Assembly: GCF_000019185.1 (NCBI RefSeq)
Contig: NC_010334.1
Coordinates: forward strand, 1,984,001 to 2,048,000
Direction of reading: 5' to 3'
Origin: Shewanella halifaxensis HAW-EB4
GTDB lineage: Bacteria > Pseudomonadota > Gammaproteobacteria > Enterobacterales > Shewanellaceae
DNA: 64,000 bases
The position numbers were made by a program, and so were the translations under genes. The notes under the pieces are model-generated. The model made no database searches and was not told where the DNA came from. It was given only the letters and a program-made list of their open reading frames with translations. Of this stretch, positions 32,661 through 41,375 are shown one piece after another. The stretch's first letter is position 1; each line of letters opens with the position of its first letter.

Positions 32661-33980
32661 TTAAAGCACCATGGCTGCAGCCCAGCCAAATACCAGCAGT
32701 GGAATGTTGTAGTGGATAAAGGTTGGGATAACGCTGTCTTTCATATGGTCATGCTGACCATCGGCATTAAGACCCGCGGTTGGACCTAAAGTTGAGTCTG
32801 ATGCTGGCGAGCCCGCATCACCTAATGCTGCAGCTGTGCCCACTAATGCTATTGTGGCTGGTACAGAGAAGCCAAAACTCAGTGCTAATGGCACATAGAT
32901 AGTGGCAATAATTGGAATTGTTGAAAATGATGATCCAATTCCCATGGTGATTAACAGTCCAACAATCAGCATCAAGAAGGCCGCAAGCGCTTTATTATCT
33001 CCAATAATATCGCTTAGGGAAGTAACTAAGTTCATCACGTCACCAGTTTCTTTTACCACGGCAGCAAAGCCGGCTGCTGAGATCATGATAAAACCGATAT
33101 TAGCCATCATGCGCACGCCTTGGTTAAATACATCCTGATCGGCGACATGCTTTAGCGCACCAGAGAAGCTAAAGATAATAAAACCAATTAATGCACCAAA
33201 GATCATCGAGCCAGTAAAAAGCTGCGTCGCTAAGGTTGAAAGCACTGCAATGACAGCGATAACGATATTACGCTTGTTGAGCCCTTCTTCAGGCTCCGCT
33301 TGCAGGATTAACTCTTCTTTATACTCTCGTGGTTTGCGGTAAGTGACAAATACCGCGAAAAGCAGACCTGTAATCATCCCCAAAGCCGGTAGCAGCATCG
33401 CAGGAGGGATCTGCGCTAGGTTCGCATTCAGACCGTTACTATTAAGGTTTGCTAACAAAATATCATTTAGGAAAATACCGCCAAAGCCGACAGGTAGGAT
33501 CATATAAGTTGTAACTAAACCAAATGTAAGCACACAGGCCACTAACCGTCGGTCTAGATGCAGTTTAGACATCACATGCAGTAGTGGCGGGATTAAAATG
33601 GGGATAAACGCGATATGAATAGGTAGCACGTTTTGAGAAGAGACTGCCATCGCCAAAATTGAAAGTAATAGCATCCAGCGCACTCGGTTTAAGTTGCTAG
33701 GAGACTGCTCTTTACCAAGAGACTTGATTACTTTCTGTGAGATCAATGTTGTTAGGCCTGAGTGGGACAAGGCAACTGCAAACGCACCAAGCAAAGCATA
33801 ACTTAACGCAATTTGTGCGCCGCCACCAAGCCCTGTATTAAAGGCGTCAACAGTATTTTGCAAGCTCATGCCGCCGACAAGACCTGCAACCAATGCACTA
33901 ATTGTAAGTGCGATAACAACGTTAACTCGCGCAAGGCTTAAGCCAAGCATCAGGCAAACGGATATGACAACAGCATTCAT
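32661..33980 (-). CDS. Na+/H+ antiporter family (NhaC-like) transporter
   Basis: A 439-residue inner-membrane protein with about eleven hydrophobic segments. It resembles the Na+/H+ antiporter family with a distinct N-terminal part, the group that also includes YuiF-like transporters. Recognisable phrases are YALLGAFAVALSHSG, QNVLPIHIAFIPILIPPLL, GFIMISAAGFAAVVKETG, GSSFSTIPIIATIYVPL and ALGDAGSPASDSTLGPTAGLN. The GSPASDST region is typical of the C-terminal substrate site. Substrate could be Na+/H+ or an amino acid, and the sequence does not decide. Single gene with no riboswitch visible upstream. Confidence 0.8.
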   Translation of the reverse strand: MNAVVISVCLMLGLSLARVNVVIALTISALVAGLVGGMSLQNTVDAFNTGLGGGAQIALSYALLGAFAVALSHSGLTTLISQKVIKSLGKEQSPSNLNRVRWMLLLSILAMAVSSQNVLPIHIAFIPILIPPLLHVMSKLHLDRRLVACVLTFGLVTTYMILPVGFGGIFLNDILLANLNSNGLNANLAQIPPAMLLPALGMITGLLFAVFVTYRKPREYKEELILQAEPEEGLNKRNIVIAVIAVLSTLATQLFTGSMIFGALIGFIIFSFSGALKHVADQDVFNQGVRMMANIGFIMISAAGFAAVVKETGDVMNLVTSLSDIIGDNKALAAFLMLIVGLLITMGIGSSFSTIPIIATIYVPLALSFGFSVPATIALVGTAAALGDAGSPASDSTLGPTAGLNADGQHDHMKDSVIPTFIHYNIPLLVFGWAAAMVL

Positions 33981-34162
33981 AATATGATTAATCTATTTCT
34001 TATATTTGAAGTTGCGACCATTTTTGCCTGTTAACCTGCAAGATGTCCAGCATCCAAGCATGATATCTTGAATTCAATTGAAGTTGTGAATTAGCTGTAG
34101 CTTAATATGCAAACAAAGTGTAAATATCAACACCAGAAATAGGGCTAAGTTGACAGAATAGC

Positions 34163-34236
34163 TCAATATTGAATCATCATTAAAAAAGTGATATTGATAT
34201 CAAATAGCTTGTATGCAGAAAAACACTGCCTATAAT
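34163..34236 (+). promoter_or_regulatory. Promoter and inverted repeats upstream of peroxiredoxin gene
   Basis: A -10 TATAAT (34231-34236) lies 16 bases after TTGTAT (34209-34214). Two inverted repeats sit just upstream: TCAATATTGA (34163-34172) and TGATAT-TG-ATATCA (34189-34202). They are placed well for an activator or repressor, but I cannot name the regulator. The remainder of 33981-34291 shows no gene. Confidence 0.5.
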
Positions 34237-34291
34237 GCCTTAAGATTTAAACGAAACAGCGTTTTTAGCAATCCATAGATGGAGAAATAAA

Positions 34292-34897
34292 ATGAGCGTA
34301 TTAGTTGGCCGTCCGGCCCCTGATTTTACTGCTGCTGCAGTACTAGGTAATGGTGAGATTATTGATACCTTTAACCTGTCTGAAGCAATTAAAGGAAAGA
34401 CTGCCGTAGTATTCTTCTACCCATTAGATTTTACTTTCGTGTGCCCATCAGAGTTAATTGCTTTTGATCACCGCATGGACGAGTTCAAGAAGCGTGGCGT
34501 TGAAGTTATCGGTGTTTCAATCGATTCTCAGTTTACTCATAACGCATGGCGTAACACGCCAGTAGACAAGGGTGGAATTGGGCAAGTTCAATATACGCTA
34601 GTTGCTGATGTTAAGCATGAGATCTGTAAAGCATACGATGTTGAGCATCCAGAAGCGGGAGTTGCATTCCGTGGTTCATTCCTTATCGACAAAGAAGGTC
34701 AGGTTCGCCACCAAGTGGTTAACGATCTACCACTTGGTCGTAACGTAGACGAAATGATCCGTATGGTTGATGCACTTCACTTCCATGAAGAGCACGGTGA
34801 TGTATGTCCTGCGGGTTGGGAAAAAGGGGACAAAGGTATGGACGCAAGCCCAGAAGGCGTTGCTTCTTACCTGACTGATAATGCAAACAACTTATAA
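34292..34897 (+). CDS. Typical 2-Cys peroxiredoxin
   Basis: A 201-residue thiol peroxidase of the AhpC/Prx1 group. The peroxidatic Cys51 is in FTFVCPSEL and the resolving Cys172 is in GDVCPAGW. It reduces hydrogen peroxide and alkyl peroxides using a thioredoxin- or AhpF-like donor. It carries GGIG (94-97) and a C-terminal YL motif (VASYLTDNANN), features linked in this family with sensitivity to over-oxidation. It is monocistronic, with its own promoter and a strong terminator. I do not use ahpC because no ahpF is adjacent. Confidence 0.93.
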   Translation: MSVLVGRPAPDFTAAAVLGNGEIIDTFNLSEAIKGKTAVVFFYPLDFTFVCPSELIAFDHRMDEFKKRGVEVIGVSIDSQFTHNAWRNTPVDKGGIGQVQYTLVADVKHEICKAYDVEHPEAGVAFRGSFLIDKEGQVRHQVVNDLPLGRNVDEMIRMVDALHFHEEHGDVCPAGWEKGDKGMDASPEGVASYLTDNANNL

Positions 34898-34925
34898 TTT
34901 GTTATAAATTCTTTGTTGTTAAAGT

Positions 34926-34954
34926 AAAAAAGCTGCGTATATCGCAGCTTTTTT
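34926..34954 (+). terminator. Terminator after peroxiredoxin gene
   Basis: 12-base stem of A-run plus GCTGCG, loop TATAT, CGCAGC and a T-run. Confidence 0.9.
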
Positions 34955-35115
34955 GTTTGTTCCGTATGTACTGCTATTCATTGGTATCGGGAAGTGGAAA
35001 ACTAGCTCTAAAATACGGCTAAAAAAAAGACGAACATAAATACTCTGTTCGCCATTTTAATCGCTTTGTATCAGAACTATTTGTGCACAGTCTGAAACCA
35101 TCGCCTTATGAAAGC

Positions 35116-35811
35116 TTAAGACTCAATCGTTTCTTGAGGTTCCACTTCTTCAACTTCAACTTCTACTTCTACTTCATCAGCAATAAAAGGCCAACCACCT
35201 AGGGCTTTCCAGCGGTTTACAATTAAGCAAAATAGCTCAGCAGTACGCTCTGTATCATATAGGGCTGAGTGTGCTTCACGATTATCGAAGGCTATTCCCG
35301 CCATAGCACAGGCTTTTGCCAGCACGGTGTGTCCAATTGCTAAACCTGCAAGAGCAGCTGTATCAAAGGTTGCAAATGGATGAAACGGCGTGCGCTTAAG
35401 CGCATTACGCTCAATAGCTTGAGTCACAAAGCCATGATCGAAGGCTGCGTTGTGAGCAACAATAATACTGCGATGACAGCCTGCGGCTTTTTGCGCTTTT
35501 TTAACCTCTTTAAAGATCTCTAAGAATGCTTCTTTTTCACTGACGGCACCACGAAGAGGGCTGGTTGGGTCGATACCTGTAAATGCTAAGGCCTCAGGCT
35601 CAAGGTTTGACCCTTCGAACGGCTCAATATTAAAATGTAATGTCTTATCAAGACTGAGAACACCTTCATCGTCCATCTTTAACATACTGACAGCGATTTC
35701 TAATAGCGCATCAGTTTTTGCGTTAAAACCTGCGGTTTCAACATCAATGACCACTGGGAAATACCCTCTAAAGCGGTTTTTCAATAAATTAGGGTCGAAA
35801 GTGTCTGTCAT
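35116..35811 (-). CDS. rnt: Ribonuclease T
   Basis: DEDDh 3'-5' exonuclease that trims tRNA and other stable RNA 3' ends. Of 231 residues, the first ~205 match RNase T: PVVIDVETAGFN (Asp23, Glu25), IIVAHNAAFDHGFV (Asp) and NREAHSALYDTERTAELF (His, Asp). The last ~20 residues form a repetitive acidic tail (EVEVEVEEVEPQE) encoded by a short hexamer-like repeat near 35150-35178. rnt beside motY is a conserved pairing in Vibrio and Shewanella. Confidence 0.96.
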   Translation of the reverse strand: MTDTFDPNLLKNRFRGYFPVVIDVETAGFNAKTDALLEIAVSMLKMDDEGVLSLDKTLHFNIEPFEGSNLEPEALAFTGIDPTSPLRGAVSEKEAFLEIFKEVKKAQKAAGCHRSIIVAHNAAFDHGFVTQAIERNALKRTPFHPFATFDTAALAGLAIGHTVLAKACAMAGIAFDNREAHSALYDTERTAELFCLIVNRWKALGGWPFIADEVEVEVEVEEVEPQETIES

Positions 35812-35951
35812 TAAAATTTCCCAAAAATGTGCAAGTGACTATTATGCTGCAACTGATAATCACTGTCATGTGCGTTTGCTTGTTTTATAGGCTAAAGAAA
35901 GGTAAATCTTTGCCGATAGAGAGTAGTGATACGAATTTAGAGAGTTAATTT

Positions 35952-36821
35952 ATGCGGCTTTGGCTAATTTTAACATCATTATTGTTGCTACCTTTTTCTG
36001 TAAATGCAGATTTGAGGCAATATGTGGCTTCTTTAGAAGAGTCGCAGTGGCGGCTGAGCGGTAATAATCCGGTGATGTGTCGTCTTGAACATGACATCCC
36101 CTCTTATGGCAAAGCGGTATTTACCAGTTATGCAGGCAAAGATCATAACCTGAATTTTAGCCTCGATATGTGGGTTAAGCCGGATCAGGTAACTCAGGCT
36201 AAATTAATGAGCATGGCGCCCGCTTGGCGCCCTGGTATATTGTCGAAAGAGATCACTGAACTGACCTATCAAAAGTACTTTAGCGGTGAAGTTCCGCGTA
36301 ACGCTGCTTGGTCTATGTTAGCCGAGCTTGAAAGTGGCATGCAGCCGACATTTTACTATGCCGATTGGTATAACGAATCGAATAAAATAGCGGTCGGACT
36401 TTCAGCGGTGAACTTTAGACGTCAATACTCCGAATTTAAGTCTTGTTTAGCTTCGTTGTTACCATATTCCTTTGAAGATATTGCCTTTACGGTATTAACT
36501 TATGAATCAGGTGGCACAGAACTTACTCGCTATGCCAAGTCACAGATCGCCAAAGTGCAAGAGTATTTAGCCTATGATAAGAATGTCGACTTGGTACTGA
36601 TTGATGCCTACACAGATAGTTATGGTGGTCGCAGTGCTAACCAAAGGGTTTCAGAGCAGCGTGCTGATTCAGTAAAAGAGTTATTTGTTGCAAGTGGTAT
36701 TGGTCAAAACCGCATTCACACATTGGGCCATGGTGAAAGAAGACATGTGGCATCGAATCAAACGATAGATGAACGTTCTCGTAATCGCCGGGTTGTGATT
36801 AGAATTAGTAAACCGTTATAA
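35952..36821 (+). CDS. motY: Sodium-type flagellar motor protein MotY
   Basis: A 289-residue exported protein with signal peptide (MRLWLILTSLLLLPFSVNA). The N-terminal ~150 residues match the MotY domain that joins the T ring of the polar flagellar motor. The C-terminal ~115 residues form an OmpA-like peptidoglycan-binding domain (DAYTDSYGGRSANQRVSEQRA, DERSRNRRVVIRI). It stabilises the PomAB/MotAB stators in Vibrio-type motors. It is divergent from rnt, the known neighbour of motY in Vibrio, which supports the call over a generic OmpA-family protein. Confidence 0.88.
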   Translation: MRLWLILTSLLLLPFSVNADLRQYVASLEESQWRLSGNNPVMCRLEHDIPSYGKAVFTSYAGKDHNLNFSLDMWVKPDQVTQAKLMSMAPAWRPGILSKEITELTYQKYFSGEVPRNAAWSMLAELESGMQPTFYYADWYNESNKIAVGLSAVNFRRQYSEFKSCLASLLPYSFEDIAFTVLTYESGGTELTRYAKSQIAKVQEYLAYDKNVDLVLIDAYTDSYGGRSANQRVSEQRADSVKELFVASGIGQNRIHTLGHGERRHVASNQTIDERSRNRRVVIRISKPL

Positions 36822-36841
36822 CAGGGTCGACGCTTGACAAT

Positions 36842-36868
36842 AGCCTAGCTTAATCGCTGGGCTTTTTT
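36842..36868 (+). terminator. Terminator after motY
   Basis: 8-base stem with two mismatches (AGCCTAGC with GCTGGGCT, loop TTAATC) followed by a run of T on the plus strand. Confidence 0.65.
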
Positions 36869-36914
36869 ACGGACAAAATTTGATGAGCAAAATAGATTTC
36901 GCCAAATTCAAGAT

Positions 36915-37086
36915 AAAAAAAAGCTCGCTTACATGGTAAGCGAGCCGCAAAAATAAATCATTGCAATCAACAAATTGAAGGAAGGAAGTCAAGCATAAGA
37001 ACCAGGGATATAACTTCCGTGGATAACCACTGAAGTTTAAGAGTTCTTTGTTTCCGAATCTGCTAGGCAGACACTTCCTGAAAACG
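36915..37086 (-). ncRNA. Candidate small RNA (about 172 nt)
   Basis: A minus-strand unit in the motY-POP gap has every mark of an sRNA gene: a near-consensus promoter just upstream, no good ORF in that direction, and a very strong intrinsic terminator at its 3' end. The terminator is a perfect 10-base stem GCTCGCTTAC/GTAAGCGAGC (loop of 3) followed by eight U. The RNA contains smaller hairpins (TCTGC-CTA-GCAGA near 37061-37073 and AGTGG-TTAT-CCACG near 37019-37032), several GGA motifs and a pyrimidine-rich single-stranded stretch CTTCCTTCCTTC that could pair with Shine-Dalgarno sequences. I do not recognise the family. Confidence 0.6.
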
Positions 37087-37092
37087 AGACGA

Positions 37093-37121
37093 ATTATAGG
37101 CTTGGTGTTCATGGCTGACAA
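37093..37121 (-). promoter_or_regulatory. Promoter of the candidate small RNA
   Basis: On the minus strand, TTGTCA (37116-37121) and a perfect TATAAT (37093-37098) are separated by exactly 17 bases. The start is expected near 37086. The 350 bases from here to the POP gene contain no other feature I can support. Confidence 0.65.
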
Positions 37122-37470
37122 ACTAGAATAATTAGTATTTAACATTAGTTTTGCTAATGCATGGTGGTTGTTGGTTTGCTGACAAAAGATGCTAAGCACC
37201 CTAATATTGCGGGGTTTGTCACGTTTCGCGTTGAGTTTTACATGATATTTAATTCATCTATGCTGCTAAATTGTTAACGGTTGCTAAGTCTAATTAGTAA
37301 AAACAATTTTGAAACAAACTTTGCGATGTATTTTTTTAGTTTGTATAGTGCGCAGTGAAGAAGGTGTTAAGGATAAAGCGATAAAAATAAGATTATCTCA
37401 TTATAAATAACTTAACGATAAAAACAGAAGACTCAATAAATAATAAGAGTCAGTTAATCAGGGATAAAAA

Positions 37471-39627
37471 ATGCGAATTCACTCGATACTAACTAAAAAG
37501 CATTTGTTAGCCATTGGCTTAGGCCTAGCTGTGGTAGGTTGCCAGTCACAACCGACAATAGAAGAATCTGCGACTACCGTTAAGAGCAATACTGGCGGCG
37601 TAGTGGAAACAATCCATGGCGTAGAGGTTGCAGACCCTTATCGCTATCTAGAAGTTGAGTCTGAGCAGACCCATAAATGGGTTAGCGAACAGCAGGGCGC
37701 TGGTCATGCTTATCTAGCCAATATTGAAAATAAGCAGGCCATTGTCGAACGTATCACCGAACTTTGGAATTTTGAGAAAATCTCTGCGCCGTTCGAAAAG
37801 GGTGACAATACCTTCTATTATCGAAACGACGGCTTGCAAGCTCAATCTGTACTCTATGTTAAAAGTGGTGATGGCGAGGCACGAGTTGTACTCGATCCTA
37901 ACCGTTTTTCGGATGATGGTACGGTAGCGCTGTCAGGTGTGTCGGTCAGTGATGATGGCAAAACCTTGGCCTATGGGATCTCTAAGTCAGGCTCAGATTG
38001 GCAGGCATGGCACTTTGTTGATGTTGCTACGGGGAAGAAACTTAAAGATGAACTTGATTGGATAAAGTTCTCTAGTGCGGTTTGGGATCACGATAACACA
38101 GGAGTCTATTACGCACGCTATGATGCTCCTGAAGGCGGCAATGCCCTAGCTGATGTGAATTTCAATCAGAAAGTTTACTTTCACAAAATAGGTACACCGC
38201 AAAGTGCAGATACTTTAATTTATGAAAGACCTCAGAATAAAGATTGGGGTTTTGGCATCGAAGTTTCAGAGAGCGGCGATTATCTATTACTGTATATCTC
38301 ACAAGGGACAGATAGCCGAAATCGCTTCTTCTATAAGTCACTGAAGGAGCCGCAAGCTCAAGTTGTCGAGCTTATCCCTGACTTAGAAGCTGAATATAGC
38401 TTTATCGGTAACAATAAATCAGTGTTCTACTTCAAAACTGATTACAATGCACCGAATGGCAAAGTGATTGCTATTGATGTGAATAATAATGCTAAAGGTA
38501 ATTGGAAGACGGTCATTTCTGAGCTTAATGATCCTATCAGTGACATCGCGATTATTAATGAACACATGGTGGTGAGCTACCTACATGACGTGTTAGGCAA
38601 GTTGACGATTTACAACATGAATGGTGATAAGCGCCAAGATGTCATTTTACCGGGCAAAGGTAAGGTAGCAGGCCCTTACGGAAAGCGCAGTAAAGATTAC
38701 TTCTACTATGTTTTCAACAGTTACACTCAGCCTCAAACAACCTACAAGTTTGATTTTAAAACTGGTGAGTCAACCGTTTACTCTAAGCCTCAAGTCTCTT
38801 TTGACCCTAGTAATTATACCTCTGAGCAGGTTTTTTACACCAGTAAAGACGGTACGAAAGTGCCGATGATGATCTCTTATAAGAAGGGATTAAAGAAAGA
38901 TAGTCAGAATCCAACACTGTTGTACGCCTATGGCGGTTTTGCCATCTCGATGACACCTCGCTTTAGCCCAGCGAATATCGCTTGGATGGATATGGGTGGC
39001 GTGTATGCTGTGCCAAACCTTCGAGGTGGTGCTGAATACGGTGAAAGCTGGCATCAAGCGGGGATGTTCGATAAAAAGCAGAATGTGTTTGATGATTATT
39101 ACGCGGCGGCGGAGTATTTGATCGAACATGATTATACTAACTCTTCTAAGTTAGGCGCGTATGGCCGCAGTAACGGTGGTTTGTTGATGGGGGCGACTCT
39201 GACTCAACGACCAGAGCTATTTGCGGCTGTTCTGCCAGCGGTTGGCGTTTTGGATATGCTACGTTTCCAAAAGTTTACCATCGGCTGGGCCTGGACCAGT
39301 GAATACGGTAGCGCCGATAATGCTGAGCAGTTCCCGGCACTTTATGCTTATTCGCCATATCATAACCTTAAAGAGCAAGCGTATCCGGCGACGATGGTAA
39401 TGACAGCCGATCATGACGATCGCGTGGTGCCGCTTCATAGCTTTAAGTTTGGTGCCTTGATGCAAGATAAGCAGCAGGGTGATGCGCCAGTCATTATGCG
39501 TATTGAGTCAAAGGCCGGTCATGGCGCGGGTAAGCCGACCTCGATGAAGATTGATGAGTTCGCCGATATCTATAGTTTCCTTTGGCATAACTTTGGCCTT
39601 CAGGTACCCGCTAAAATTGGTCAGTAA
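37471..39627 (+). CDS. Prolyl oligopeptidase family serine peptidase, lipoprotein
   Basis: A 718-residue S9A peptidase. The N-terminus has a lipobox (LAVVGCQSQ, Cys24), so it is likely membrane-anchored outside the cytoplasm. The N-terminal seven-bladed propeller (about 100-430) begins after the family phrase VEVADPYRYLE. The catalytic domain has the nucleophile GAYGRSNGGLLMGA (Ser), the Asp in TADHDDRVVPLHS and the His in KAGHGAGKPTS. It cleaves short peptides after proline. It is monocistronic with a terminator. Confidence 0.95.
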   Translation: MRIHSILTKKHLLAIGLGLAVVGCQSQPTIEESATTVKSNTGGVVETIHGVEVADPYRYLEVESEQTHKWVSEQQGAGHAYLANIENKQAIVERITELWNFEKISAPFEKGDNTFYYRNDGLQAQSVLYVKSGDGEARVVLDPNRFSDDGTVALSGVSVSDDGKTLAYGISKSGSDWQAWHFVDVATGKKLKDELDWIKFSSAVWDHDNTGVYYARYDAPEGGNALADVNFNQKVYFHKIGTPQSADTLIYERPQNKDWGFGIEVSESGDYLLLYISQGTDSRNRFFYKSLKEPQAQVVELIPDLEAEYSFIGNNKSVFYFKTDYNAPNGKVIAIDVNNNAKGNWKTVISELNDPISDIAIINEHMVVSYLHDVLGKLTIYNMNGDKRQDVILPGKGKVAGPYGKRSKDYFYYVFNSYTQPQTTYKFDFKTGESTVYSKPQVSFDPSNYTSEQVFYTSKDGTKVPMMISYKKGLKKDSQNPTLLYAYGGFAISMTPRFSPANIAWMDMGGVYAVPNLRGGAEYGESWHQAGMFDKKQNVFDDYYAAAEYLIEHDYTNSSKLGAYGRSNGGLLMGATLTQRPELFAAVLPAVGVLDMLRFQKFTIGWAWTSEYGSADNAEQFPALYAYSPYHNLKEQAYPATMVMTADHDDRVVPLHSFKFGALMQDKQQGDAPVIMRIESKAGHGAGKPTSMKIDEFADIYSFLWHNFGLQVPAKIGQ

Positions 39628-39646
39628 ACCAATTTAAGTTAGGGAT

Positions 39647-39672
39647 AAAAAGGAAGCTTCGGCTTCCTTTTT
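39647..39672 (+). terminator. Terminator after the prolyl oligopeptidase gene
   Basis: Stem AAAAAGGAAGC with a TTCG tetraloop and T-run, a textbook intrinsic terminator. Confidence 0.9.
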
Positions 39673-39860
39673 TTATGGACAAACAGTTTGCTGAAGGCTC
39701 CGTGTGCTGCTTGCTTGAGCGCTTATGCAACAATCATTTAAGATGATTAACAATATTTTATGAAGAAGCGCATCGCATATCACATATCGAGATTCACAAT
39801 TGCATACTGGCTAGGTATAGTAGGCCTCTATTTTATCTCATCGATTGGCGATTATCGTTT

Positions 39861-40259
39861 ATGTTTCGTTGGCCTATTTCGGTTTATTATGAAGATACTG
39901 ACGCTGGTGGTGTTGTTTACCATTCAAATTACCTAAAGTTTTTTGAGCGAGCGCGCACCGAATGGTTGCGTGCTATGGGAGTGAGCCAAAGCACTCTGTT
40001 AGCAGATGATATTGCGTTTGTCGTAAAACGTGCCGCATTAGATTTTTGTAAAGCCGCGCGTTTTGAACAGAACCTTATTGTTGAAACCAAGGTCATACAA
40101 CTTAAGAAAGCATCATTGGTGTTTGAACAACGCTTAATTGACGAGCAAGGTGTCGTGTATTGCGAAGCAGAAATTCTGGTTGCTTGTATCGCGCTATCAC
40201 GTATGAGACCTCAAGCTATTCCCCAAAATATTGCGCAGGAGTTTAAAGTTGGAAGCTGA
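39861..40259 (+). CDS. ybgC: Tol-Pal-associated acyl-CoA thioesterase YbgC
   Basis: A hot-dog fold thioesterase of 132 residues that hydrolyses short- or long-chain acyl-CoA and is linked to phospholipid metabolism at the inner membrane. The family signature is YYEDTDAGGVVYHSNYLKFFERARTEW with the catalytic Asp (split here: YYEDTDAGGVVYHSNY, then FFERARTEWL). It is the first gene of the conserved ybgC-tolQRAB-pal-cpoB cluster. Its last 11 bases overlap the chosen TTG start of tolQ. Confidence 0.95.
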   Translation: MFRWPISVYYEDTDAGGVVYHSNYLKFFERARTEWLRAMGVSQSTLLADDIAFVVKRAALDFCKAARFEQNLIVETKVIQLKKASLVFEQRLIDEQGVVYCEAEILVACIALSRMRPQAIPQNIAQEFKVGS

Positions 40260-40938
40260 TATTTCTTTTATTGGATTATTTTTACAAGCAAGTCTACTGG
40301 TTAAATTTGTTATGTTGACTCTGCTTAGTCTATCAATCGCTTCATGGGCGGTCATTATTCAGCGCCGTAAACTGCTTAATGCGGCAAAAAATGATGCTTT
40401 AAAATTCGAAGATAAGTTTTGGTCAGGTGTCGATTTAAATAAGCTTTATCAAGAATTGTCGGCAAGACAAGACAGTAATACCGGTCTTGAAGCCTTGTTT
40501 GTAACTGGTTTTAAAGAGTACGCCCGCCTAAATAAGTTAAATGGCCGGGTGCCAGAAGCGGTGATGGATGGCAGTTATCGCGCGATGCGTGTGTCGCTAT
40601 CTCGTGAACTTGAAAAACTCGAAACTCACTTACCCTTGCTCGCGACTATTGGTTCAACCAGCCCCTATATTGGCCTATTCGGTACGGTTTGGGGGATCAT
40701 GAACTCCTTTATTGCACTCGGCGCGGTAGAAAATGCCACCCTTGCTATGGTCGCGCCAGGTATTGCAGAAGCCTTGATTGCGACGGCAATGGGTCTGTTT
40801 GCTGCTATTCCAGCCGTTATTGCCTATAACCGTTTTTCAACCCAAGTTGAAAAGATTGAAATGTCTTATGCCAACTTTATGGAAGAGTTCTCAAGCATTT
40901 TGCATCGCCAAGCATACAGCGAGAAGGAACAGGCATAA
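40249..40938 (+). CDS. tolQ: Tol-Pal system proton channel subunit TolQ
   Basis: Inner-membrane protein (229 residues, three membrane segments) that, with TolR, turns the proton motive force into movement of TolA, driving outer-membrane constriction at division. Signature: ATIGSTSPYIGLFGTVWGIM and the last helix GIAEALIATAMGLFAAIPAVIAYN. I chose the TTG at 40249-40251 because AGGAG lies 7 bases upstream and the protein then begins MEADISFIGLF. The earlier TTG at 40231 adds six residues and lacks a good Shine-Dalgarno sequence. It ends in a TAATG overlap with tolR. Confidence 0.95.
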   Translation: MEADISFIGLFLQASLLVKFVMLTLLSLSIASWAVIIQRRKLLNAAKNDALKFEDKFWSGVDLNKLYQELSARQDSNTGLEALFVTGFKEYARLNKLNGRVPEAVMDGSYRAMRVSLSRELEKLETHLPLLATIGSTSPYIGLFGTVWGIMNSFIALGAVENATLAMVAPGIAEALIATAMGLFAAIPAVIAYNRFSTQVEKIEMSYANFMEEFSSILHRQAYSEKEQA

Positions 40939-41375
40939 TGCATCAAGGCTACCAAAGGAAGCGCCGTCGTCCCGTCGCTGAAATTAACGTGGTGCCCTAT
41001 ATCGATGTGATGTTGGTACTGCTGATTATCTTCATGGTGACTGCGCCGATTGTTACCCAGGGGGTGAAAGTCGATTTGCCTCAAGGACAAGCCGAATCTT
41101 TACCAGCAGATAGTAAACCTCCTGTCGTTGCATCGATTGATGCCATGGGTGAGTATTACTTAGATGTTGGTAGCTCTAGCACTAAAGAGGTTCTAGAGTT
41201 GGAAGACGTCGCAGTGCGTGTTGGCGCGATTATTCAGCTAGAACCTGAGCGCCCAGTTGTAGTTAAAGCCGATCGCTCAATCCCTTATGAAAAAGTGATC
41301 CAGTTGATGGTGACACTGCAAGGTGCTGGTGTGCCGTCAGTGGGGTTAATGACTGATTCGCCGGAGGATAAATAA
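40938..41375 (+). CDS. tolR: Tol-Pal system protein TolR
   Basis: ExbD/TolR family protein of 145 residues with one membrane segment (about 18-40, INVVPYIDVMLVLLIIFMVT) carrying the proton-path Asp in PYIDVML. The periplasmic domain follows. It works with TolQ as the stator of the Tol motor. The ATG overlaps the tolQ stop by one base, and the stop is immediately followed by the tolA GTG. Confidence 0.96.
   Translation: MHQGYQRKRRRPVAEINVVPYIDVMLVLLIIFMVTAPIVTQGVKVDLPQGQAESLPADSKPPVVASIDAMGEYYLDVGSSSTKEVLELEDVAVRVGAIIQLEPERPVVVKADRSIPYEKVIQLMVTLQGAGVPSVGLMTDSPEDK

Noticed and set aside
33981..34160. Possible lysine riboswitch before the NhaC-like transporter
   Set aside because: I looked because some NhaC-type genes have one, but found none of the conserved elements or the needed length.
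36867..37199. 110-codon minus-strand ORF beside motY
   Set aside because: It has no family resemblance, overlaps a strong promoter and terminator of a candidate sRNA, and has no ribosome site.
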